A stretch of 22,028 nucleotides of DNA. It comes from an uncultured Collinsella sp. GTDB taxonomy: Bacteria; Actinomycetota; Coriobacteriia; Coriobacteriales; Coriobacteriaceae. A program made the position numbers and the translations under genes. The stretch lies in assembly GCA_900552755.1 (NCBI GenBank), contig USAY01000019.1, positions 1-22,028 on the forward strand. The letters are read 5' to 3'. Below, piece by piece: positions 7,092 to 13,766 of the stretch (position 1 is its first letter; every line of letters begins with the position of its first letter). The notes beneath the pieces were generated by a model. That model had not been told where the DNA came from and did no database searches. It worked only from the letters and a program-made list of their open reading frames with translations.

Positions 7092-8995
7092 TGGAACAGA
7101 TTATCTTGAACATACTCGAGGCTCTGCGTCGCGGCGAGACCGTGGACGACAAAGCGCTCGTCAAACTGATACATGCCGAGGCGCGCCGTGAGGGTGCCGA
7201 CAAACGCGATTTGGCCAAGCGCCGTCTGCTGCCGTTCTACCAGCGGGTAAAACGTGAGGAGCCGGCTCGTTGGGCTGGGTGGAATGTCGATGCCGAGCTG
7301 GAACGTCGACTGCTGCAGGTGCTGCGTATGAAGCCTCGTCGCACGGCTTCGGGCGTGGCGACCATTACCGTTATCACCAAGCCCTGGCCATGCTCGGGCG
7401 ATTGCCTGTTTTGTCCCAACGATCTGCGCATGCCCAAAAGCTACCTGCACGCCGAGCCGGCGTGCGCCCGTGCGGAGCAAAATTGCTTTGACCCGTATCT
7501 GCAGGTGAGCGCTCGCCTGACCGCGCTTTCGCAGATGGGGCATGCGACCGATAAGATCGAGCTCATTGTGCTTGGCGGTACCTGGAGCGACTATCCGGAA
7601 GGCTATCAGACATGGTTTATGTCGGAGCTTTTCCGTGCACTCAATGACGATGCCGTCGCCGGCGTGGCGGCCAACCCCATGTTGGCACGTCCGGGCATCA
7701 GCCGTGCCGAGGCGGGGCGTCTGCTCGATGACGCTCCCGCCGATGCCCTGCCGCCTGTGGTAGCAGAGCGCCGTGAGCGCTATCGGGCCGCCGGCATTGC
7801 GACAGACGAGGTCGAGCTTGCTGCCGGCGTTGCCGACGAGCAGGGGCGTGTGGATGCTGCCGTGGGCGGCTATAACCGTGCGGTGCGTCGTCTGTACGGT
7901 CCCGGTACGCCGTGGGGCGAGGTCACTGAGTGGCAGACGGCAACGATGGAGGAGCTTGAGCGTCAGCAGCGCATCAACGAGACGGCGAAGCATCGCGTGG
8001 TGGGGCTCGTTATCGAGACGCGCCCCGATGCCGTGACGCCCCAGGCGCTCACGCTTATCCGCCGCCTGGGTTGCACCAAGATTCAGATGGGCATCCAGAG
8101 CCTCAACCAGCACCTGCTCGATATCAACGAGCGTCGCATTTCGGTGGCTCAGATCGAGCGGGCGTTTTCGCTTGCGCGTCTGTTTGGCTTTAAGATCCAC
8201 GCGCATTTTATGCTCAACTTGCTGGGCGCCACGCCCGAGGGGGACAAGCGCGACTACGAGCGCTTTATGACCGAGGGGGCCTTTATGCCCGACGAGGTCA
8301 AGGTCTACCCGTGCGCGCTCATCGAGGGCTCGCGTCTGGTGGGCCGCTATGAGCGCGGCGAGTGGCGCCCCTATACCGAGGAAGAACTGCTCGATGTGCT
8401 GGCCGACGACATCGTGGTGACGCCGGCGTTCTGCCGCATCAGCCGCATGATCCGCGACTTTAGCTCCGACGACATCATGGTGGGCAACAAGAAGCCCAAC
8501 CTGCGTCAGCTCGTTGAGAACCGCCTGGCTGCTCGGGGTGACGGTGCGACGGTGCGCGAGATTCGCTATCGCGAGATCAGTACCGCGGGTGCCGACCTGG
8601 ATGAACTGTCTCTTGATGAGGTCGCTTACGAGACGCCGGTGACGCGTGAACGCTTTTTGCAGTGGGTGACGCCCGAAGGCAAGATCGCCGGCTTTTTGCG
8701 TCTGTCGCTGCCCGTTCGCGCTTTTGTTGCCGCACATGCGGACGAGTTGCCGACGATGCCGGACGAGGCGATGATTCGCGAGGTACACGTGTATGGCATG
8801 GCGGCGCGCGTGGGGGATCAAGGCCAGGCAGCCCAGCACCATGGATTGGGACGGTTGCTGGTGGAGCGTGCGTGCCATATTGCTCGGGACGCGGGCTATG
8901 CGCGCATCAACGTGATCAGCGCGATTGGTACGCGCGAGTACTATCGCCATCTTGGATTTTATGACCATGGCCTTTATCTGCAAAAGGAGCTCTAG
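7091..8995 (+). CDS. elp3: Bacterial Elp3: tRNA U34 carboxymethyl-forming radical SAM/GNAT enzyme
   Basis: Elp3 uses a radical SAM iron-sulfur cluster and acetyl-CoA to build a carboxymethyl group on C5 of the wobble uridine (cm5U34). The 634-aa product has an N-terminal tRNA-binding-type helical part (1-85) and then TITVITKPWPCSGDCLFCPN, with cluster cysteines C101, C105 and C108. Next come MPKSYL, FDPYLQ and LGGTWSDYPEGYQ, and later KIQMGIQSLNQ and KIHAHFMLNLLG, as in the family. The C-terminal GNAT domain carries the acetyl-CoA loop QHHGLGRLL (from residue 582) and EYYRHLGFYDHG. It appears to be transcribed as a leaderless mRNA from TACAAT just upstream. Its stop codon is directly followed by the start of the spermidine-synthase-like gene. 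It is full length, with no missing motif. Confidence 0.95.
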   Translation: MEQIILNILEALRRGETVDDKALVKLIHAEARREGADKRDLAKRRLLPFYQRVKREEPARWAGWNVDAELERRLLQVLRMKPRRTASGVATITVITKPWPCSGDCLFCPNDLRMPKSYLHAEPACARAEQNCFDPYLQVSARLTALSQMGHATDKIELIVLGGTWSDYPEGYQTWFMSELFRALNDDAVAGVAANPMLARPGISRAEAGRLLDDAPADALPPVVAERRERYRAAGIATDEVELAAGVADEQGRVDAAVGGYNRAVRRLYGPGTPWGEVTEWQTATMEELERQQRINETAKHRVVGLVIETRPDAVTPQALTLIRRLGCTKIQMGIQSLNQHLLDINERRISVAQIERAFSLARLFGFKIHAHFMLNLLGATPEGDKRDYERFMTEGAFMPDEVKVYPCALIEGSRLVGRYERGEWRPYTEEELLDVLADDIVVTPAFCRISRMIRDFSSDDIMVGNKKPNLRQLVENRLAARGDGATVREIRYREISTAGADLDELSLDEVAYETPVTRERFLQWVTPEGKIAGFLRLSLPVRAFVAAHADELPTMPDEAMIREVHVYGMAARVGDQGQAAQHHGLGRLLVERACHIARDAGYARINVISAIGTREYYRHLGFYDHGLYLQKEL

Positions 8996-9874
8996 ATGAA
9001 CAAGCCGAGTGTTTCTGCCGGCGTCGTTGCCGGCGTTGCTCTGGGAGCCGCGGCGCTTGGTGCGGCCGCTGTCGCTGTTCGTGTTGCCTGTCTGCAGGTT
9101 GCGCGAACCTGCAATGGGTTGGCGCGTGTGAAGCGCGTGCACGACGAGGGCGGCGACGAAGTCCGCGTATTGGTGCAAGGCGGCGTCTACCAAAGCGCGA
9201 GTTACGTTGGCGAGCGTTGGGCTGAGCCCGTCTTTGCGTACTATCGTGCGTTTGACGACGTGTTTGAGGCCGAGGGTGCAATGCACGACGCTTATGGTCA
9301 CGGCATCGACCGTATGCTCATGCTGGGTGGCGGCGGGTTTGCCTATCCCAAGTTTGCGCTGATGTCGCACGAGGGCTTGCGCATGGACGTTATCGAGTAT
9401 GACGGAGAGATTACGCGCCTGGCGCGCCGTTGGTTCTATCTGGACGAGCTGGAGCGCACGGTGGGCGACCGCTTGCGGGTGATTACTGCTGAGGCTCGCT
9501 CGTATCTGGGTGTGACGAGTGTGGGTCATCGTCGCTACGACGTGGTCGTGAGCGATTGCTTTGGCGGTGCCGAGCCCGTACGCGAGCTGGCGACCGTTGA
9601 GGCGTTGCGTCTAGTGCGGGGCAGCCTGAATGCCGGCGGCATCTACGTGGCCAATATCGTGAGCGCAAGCGAGGGGAGCGATGTGACGTTCCTGCGCGAT
9701 TGCGCTGCCACGGCACTCGAGGTATTCGCCCACGCCTGGGTGGTCCCATGTGGCGATGCGGAGTTCGGCGGCGAGGAAAACTACCTGCTCATCGCCAGCG
9801 ACGGCAACTACGCCTTTGCCGAAGCCGTGCCCTTCGACACCGACTTCCTCGGCACCGTCCTTCACGACAAATAA
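8996..9874 (+). CDS. Membrane-anchored spermidine-synthase-fold protein, probably not a spermidine synthase
   Basis: The 292-aa protein starts with a hydrophobic Ala/Val/Gly-rich segment (about 7-34) that is probably a membrane anchor. A Rossmann-type domain of the spermidine/spermine synthase family follows. It contains GGVYQSASYVGERWAEPVFAYY (62-83), MLMLGGGGFAYP (107-118), MDVIEYDGEITRLARRWF (130-147), RLRVITAEARSYL (159-171) and YDVVVSDCFGG (181-191). True SpeE enzymes have GGGDG and an Asp-rich DS(S/T)DP motif that bind the amine. Here these positions read GGGGF and DCFGG, so polyamine transfer is unlikely, while a SAM-like nucleotide could still bind. The ATG abuts the elp3 stop with no gap and has AAGGAG eight bases upstream, so the two genes form an operon. 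Its function is unknown. Confidence 0.8.
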   Translation: MNKPSVSAGVVAGVALGAAALGAAAVAVRVACLQVARTCNGLARVKRVHDEGGDEVRVLVQGGVYQSASYVGERWAEPVFAYYRAFDDVFEAEGAMHDAYGHGIDRMLMLGGGGFAYPKFALMSHEGLRMDVIEYDGEITRLARRWFYLDELERTVGDRLRVITAEARSYLGVTSVGHRRYDVVVSDCFGGAEPVRELATVEALRLVRGSLNAGGIYVANIVSASEGSDVTFLRDCAATALEVFAHAWVVPCGDAEFGGEENYLLIASDGNYAFAEAVPFDTDFLGTVLHDK

Positions 9875-9900
9875 GTCTCCTCGTCCCAAAAAGACTGGTC

Positions 9901-12345
9901 TTAGGCGTGGTCGCGCCAGCCGAGAACGCGCTGCTTCATGCCTTCGATGTCGAGCACGCCTTCGGCAAAGCCCTTGCGCACGAGCTCTTCGGGAACAAAC
10001 TCGTCGTAGCGGTCAAAGTAAGGCACCTCGCCGGGATAGACGAGGTCGATGGGGTCGAAGTCTTTCTCGGCTTCGGCGGCGAGCACTTCAAAGAACGTCT
10101 CCTCGTCGGCCTTCATCTTAAACTGCATAAAGTACGGGCGTGACGGGTCGAGTCCGCGAAGGCCCAGCTCCGCGGCACATTTAATCTTGAGCATGCGCTC
10201 GAGCGCCAAAAAGGCGTAGCTTCCCAACCAGGGGAAGAGCACCCAGGTGTCGCCGCCCAGGTTAATGAGCGGCTTGGTTCCCGCGCCCGAAATCTCGGCG
10301 GTATGACGAGCCTGCGCAAGGCGGGCCCGTGCGTTACCCATAAGGTACGGATATGCTGCGTGCTCGTTGAGCGCCTTGCGCATGCGCTCGAGTACGTGTG
10401 TATTGATATCACCGGGGCAGTCGCCAAAGTAGGCCGGCACCCGGCCCTTGACCTGCGTGGCAAAGACGGTGTGGCGCTTCCAGTCCACTTCCTCGACAAT
10501 CCAGCAGTGTCCGGCGATGGCGATGCGCTCACCGGGCGGTGGCGGATTGACGATCGTGCCCAACTCGGCCGACTCACTGCGAACGGTGAACTCCTCGTTT
10601 TCCTGGAACACAGCGTAGAACTTAAAGTTGTTAATGATGCGCTCGCCCGCGAGGCCCACGATGAGCCCGCCGCCCTCGGTGACTTGGATATGGTCGATCT
10701 TAATGAGGTGACGCAGCAACACGCGATAGTCATCGGCCGAGATGCGATGAAAATAGCTGAGTGTGAGCACGCGCTGGGCAAGCTCTGCCGGCGTGAGTTC
10801 GCCGGTGCTGGCAAGCGTCGACATAGTCTGGTGGTAGAGCAGGCTGTAGGGGAGTCGATCGAGTTCGGGTGGCTCGACCCACTTTTCCTCGCGATAGAGT
10901 TGTACGAGCGCGATGCCCTGCAGGAGCTTCCACGGAATGGTCTCGGGCATCATCGTGCGCGGCTCGGGTTCTTCCTCGCGCATGACAAACCACATCTCGG
11001 GCGGAAGATCGCGGCGCCCCGTGCGGCCCATTCGCTGCAAAAAGGAGCTGACGGTAAACGGTGCATCGATCTGAAACGCACGCTCCAGACGGCCGATATC
11101 GATACCGAGCTCCAACGTAGAGGTGGTGACGGTTGTCTGCGCCTGCTCCTCATCGCGCATGAGCTCTTCTGCCGTCTCGCGCAGCGATGCTGAAAGATTG
11201 CCGTGGTGGATGAGAAAGCGGTCGGGCTCGTGCCGGCTCTCGCAGTAGCTGCGCAGCATGGAGCACACGGCCTCTGCCTCCTCGCGCGAGTTGGCAAAGA
11301 CCAGGCACTTGCGGCCGCGTGTGTGCTCAAAGATATAGCCCATGCCGGGGTCGGCGTTGTCTGGCGCCGTGTCGGTGGGGTTGAGTAATGCCTGTTCGGG
11401 TGCTCGGGGGATGTCGACTTCGCCCTCGGGGGCCGACGAAGTGCGGCGATCCCTGGAGGTAGCCTTGTCCCGTGCCCGCTCACGACGTTGACGGCGCTCC
11501 TCTTGTGTGAGCTGTCCGCTGTGACGCATGTCTTGGGCGCCGGCGGGCAGTGCCGCGGGTGCCGCTGCCTCAATGCGCTCGCACGCAAGCACTTCGGCCT
11601 CTTGAGGACCCGTGCTCTCGAATCCTCGTTGTTGCGCCTGGGGACCCGAGTTGTAGAAGTGCTCCATGGAGATACGCCACACGCGGCGCGGCTCCTCAAA
11701 GCGGGGGATGATGCAATCGCGTCCTGTTCCCTGCGAGAGGAAGGCACCCGTACGCTCGGGGTCACCGATGGTGGCCGAAAGGCCGATGCGGCGGGGCTGC
11801 ACGCCTGCCATGCGCGAGAGGCGCTCGATAAGGCAGAGCGTCTGACCGCCGCGGTCGCCGCGCATGAGCGAATGGACCTCGTCGATGACCACGTAGCGCA
11901 GGTCGCAGAACATGCGCGGGATCGCCATGTGCTTATGGATTAAGAGCGCCTCGAGTGACTCGGGCGTAATCTGCAAGATGCCGCTCGGTTTTTTGATGAG
12001 CTTAGCCTTGTGCGACTGCGAGACATCGCCATGCCAGTGCCAGACAGGGATATCGGCCTCTTCGCAGAGGTCGTTGAGGCGGACGAACTGATCATTGATG
12101 AGCGCTTTGAGGGGGCCGATGTAGAGGGCGCCCACGCTCGCGGGCGGGTTCTCCCAAAACTCGGTCAGGATGGGAAAGAAGGCTGCCTCGGTTTTGCCGG
12201 AAGCCGTGGATGCCGTCAGGAGCACATTATCTTGCGTGTTAAAGATGGCATCAGCTGCTGCAACCTGGATAGAGCGCAGGCTCTCCCAATCGTGGGAGTA
12301 GATGAAGTCTTGGATAAACGGGGCGTAGCGGTCAAAGGCGTTCAC
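9901..12345 (-). CDS. Lhr/BrxHI-like superfamily II DNA helicase
   Basis: The 814-aa protein has a helicase core with Walker A TASTASGKT (44-52), GPLKALINDQ (78-87), ITPESLEALL (126-135), DEVH (155-158), GLSATIGDP (188-196), CLVFANSREEAE (347-358), STLELGIDIG (409-418) and motif VI QRMGRTGRR (437-445). These forms are those of the Lhr-like group, which includes BrxHI of type 2 BREX systems. A winged-helix/Lhr-type C-terminal part follows. An unusual low-complexity, charged insert of about 100 residues (232-332) separates the two RecA lobes. The GTG start follows GAGGAGG. It is the last gene of the TerB/ATPase/helicase set but is separated from the ATPase gene by 116 bp with a terminator-like hairpin. 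Its stop lies 26 bp from the convergent gene's stop. The probable role is ATP-driven translocation on DNA. Confidence 0.88.
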   Translation of the reverse strand: MNAFDRYAPFIQDFIYSHDWESLRSIQVAAADAIFNTQDNVLLTASTASGKTEAAFFPILTEFWENPPASVGALYIGPLKALINDQFVRLNDLCEEADIPVWHWHGDVSQSHKAKLIKKPSGILQITPESLEALLIHKHMAIPRMFCDLRYVVIDEVHSLMRGDRGGQTLCLIERLSRMAGVQPRRIGLSATIGDPERTGAFLSQGTGRDCIIPRFEEPRRVWRISMEHFYNSGPQAQQRGFESTGPQEAEVLACERIEAAAPAALPAGAQDMRHSGQLTQEERRQRRERARDKATSRDRRTSSAPEGEVDIPRAPEQALLNPTDTAPDNADPGMGYIFEHTRGRKCLVFANSREEAEAVCSMLRSYCESRHEPDRFLIHHGNLSASLRETAEELMRDEEQAQTTVTTSTLELGIDIGRLERAFQIDAPFTVSSFLQRMGRTGRRDLPPEMWFVMREEEPEPRTMMPETIPWKLLQGIALVQLYREEKWVEPPELDRLPYSLLYHQTMSTLASTGELTPAELAQRVLTLSYFHRISADDYRVLLRHLIKIDHIQVTEGGGLIVGLAGERIINNFKFYAVFQENEEFTVRSESAELGTIVNPPPPGERIAIAGHCWIVEEVDWKRHTVFATQVKGRVPAYFGDCPGDINTHVLERMRKALNEHAAYPYLMGNARARLAQARHTAEISGAGTKPLINLGGDTWVLFPWLGSYAFLALERMLKIKCAAELGLRGLDPSRPYFMQFKMKADEETFFEVLAAEAEKDFDPIDLVYPGEVPYFDRYDEFVPEELVRKGFAEGVLDIEGMKQRVLGWRDHA

Positions 12346-12349
12346 GGGG

Positions 12350-12356
12350 CCTCCTC
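12350..12356 (-). promoter_or_regulatory. Ribosome binding site that decides the helicase GTG start
   Basis: GAGGAGG on the minus strand lies four bases before the GTG at 12345. An ATG 14 codons further upstream (12387) has no such site, and its reading would place this purine run inside the coding sequence. Confidence 0.6.
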
Positions 12357-12420
12357 TCGAAAACGAATCTCTCAACGCGGCTGGCAACGGCTTGCTGCAT
12401 TACTGCTTCAACGTTTGCCC

Positions 12421-12463
12421 AGATAAAACCTGCCAAAATAAACCTGTCCCTTTTTGGCAGGTT
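12421..12463 (-). terminator. Terminator-like hairpin between the ATPase and helicase genes
   Basis: On the minus strand AACCTGCCAAAA (12463-12452 side) pairs over 12 bp with TTTTGGCAGGTT (12438-12427) around a 13-nt loop and is followed by TTTTATCT. The stem begins inside the ATPase stop codon. The loop region holds a partial third copy of the arm (ACAGGTTTA). It has the form of an intrinsic terminator, although the stem is A/T-rich at the loop end. It could lower helicase expression relative to the two upstream genes. Confidence 0.7.
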
Positions 12464-13766
12464 AGATGGTGAATTCGGCGAAGTTACGGTCGTCGCCTGC
12501 GGTATCGGTGTCACCTGTTGCGGTTGCCGGCGCCAGCGCGTCGCCACCGACGCTTTGCAGCAACTCGGCCACGTTAGCATCGGGGTTTTGACACAGGATA
12601 TCGAGCAGTTCGATAAAGTCGCGGATGACTTCGCGGGGCGTCAGATGCGTGTCGGCCCCCACGCGGCCAAACTCAATTTTGAGGAAGTCCACCAAGTCGC
12701 TCTCGGTAAGCGTGGGCGTCCAGCCAAAGTAGCCGGCATGGATCTGCATGAGCTTTTCGATGAGCACCAGCAGCTCCTCGTAGGTGAGCGGCTGCAGGCG
12801 GATGATGGGCGCGAGCATGTCTTTGAGATCATCGCGCGCAAAACGGCCCTGAGCGAGACGGCTCCGAAGGGCCTCGTAGGAGAACACGCCGCGGCGGCGG
12901 TCTTCGATGGAGGTTGGCGTGCCGCCCATGATCATGCCCAGGTACTGTGCTTTGCCCTGCAGCGTGTCGTTGTACATGGTCAGGATCTTCTCGTAGTTGT
13001 ACTGGCGCGTGATGGCGTTGGGAATCTTGTACAGGTTTACGAGCTCGTCGATGAGCACCAGCATGCCCTTGTAACCGCTGCAGACCAAAAAACGTGCGAT
13101 GAGCTTGATGTAGTCGTACCAGTCGTCGTCGCTGATGATGGTCGAGGAGCCCAGCTCGGCGCGCGCCTCGCTCTTGGTGCGGTACTCGCCGCGAATCCAT
13201 TTGGTCATGCGGCTCATGCTCTCTTCGTCACCCTCCGAGACAGCCGTGCGATAACGGCGGAGCATGCGGGTGAAGTCGAAGCCGTGGACCATCTCCTCGA
13301 GCGGAGCGAGTTGGGCATTGATGGCCGACTCGTCGGCATCGGCGCACGAGGCGACCCAACGATCCAGGATAAGGTTGAGTGCACCGCCCTCGGGGCGCGT
13401 TTTGGTCGATATGTTGCGGATGAGCTCGCGATAGGTGGCCAGGCCCTGGCCCTGGCCACCCTGCAGCCGGCGCTCAGGCGAAAGGTCGGCATCGGCGACG
13501 ACAAAGCCCTCGCCCATGGCGTGCGTGCGAATAGTTTGGAGCAAAAAGCTCTTGCCCGCGCCGTAGCGACCGACTAGGAAGCGAAAACTTGCGCCGCCAT
13601 CGGCGATGAGGCTTAGGTCGGTGAGCAAGGCGCGGATCTCGACCTCGCGTCCCACGGTAATGTAGGGAAGGCCGATGCGCGGGACGACGCCGCCTTTGAG
13701 CGAGTTGAGAATGACGGCGGCGACGCGCTTGGGCACGCGGGGCGCTGCGGATGCGGTATCACTCAT
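12462..13766 (-). CDS. BrxD-like P-loop ATPase (DUF2791, BREX ATP-binding domain)
   Basis: The 434-aa protein has the AAA-like P-loop pattern of BrxD. An N-terminal VPKRVAAVILNSLKGGVVPR (11-30) is followed by GLPYITVGRE (32-41) and Walker A FLVGRYGAGKSFLL (63-76). Walker B is MLVLIDELVNLYKI (235-248). The sensor-like stretch IMGGTPTSIEDRRRGVFSYEALRSRL and a C-terminal helical domain ending in a flexible acidic tail complete it. In type 2 and type 6 BREX systems such an ATPase works with a BrxHI helicase, and a BrxHI-like helicase lies next downstream here. No PglX, PglZ or BrxC/PglY gene lies beside it. Its ATG overlaps the end of the TerB-domain gene by 8 bases (ATGAGTGA), showing translational coupling. 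It probably assembles on DNA and controls the helicase. Confidence 0.88.
   Translation of the reverse strand: MSDTASAAPRVPKRVAAVILNSLKGGVVPRIGLPYITVGREVEIRALLTDLSLIADGGASFRFLVGRYGAGKSFLLQTIRTHAMGEGFVVADADLSPERRLQGGQGQGLATYRELIRNISTKTRPEGGALNLILDRWVASCADADESAINAQLAPLEEMVHGFDFTRMLRRYRTAVSEGDEESMSRMTKWIRGEYRTKSEARAELGSSTIISDDDWYDYIKLIARFLVCSGYKGMLVLIDELVNLYKIPNAITRQYNYEKILTMYNDTLQGKAQYLGMIMGGTPTSIEDRRRGVFSYEALRSRLAQGRFARDDLKDMLAPIIRLQPLTYEELLVLIEKLMQIHAGYFGWTPTLTESDLVDFLKIEFGRVGADTHLTPREVIRDFIELLDILCQNPDANVAELLQSVGGDALAPATATGDTDTAGDDRNFAEFTI

Noticed and set aside
6887..9529. An 880-codon open frame on the minus strand opposite elp3.
   Set aside because: It is a shadow of GC-rich coding sequence. 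The plus strand encodes full Elp3 and spermidine-synthase-like motifs, while the antisense product has His/Arg/Ala-rich composition and no recognisable motif.
9875..9900. A terminator in the 26-bp gap between the convergent spermidine-synthase-like and helicase genes.
   Set aside because: Only short imperfect pairings (AGTCT/AGACT) are visible, with no proper T-tract.
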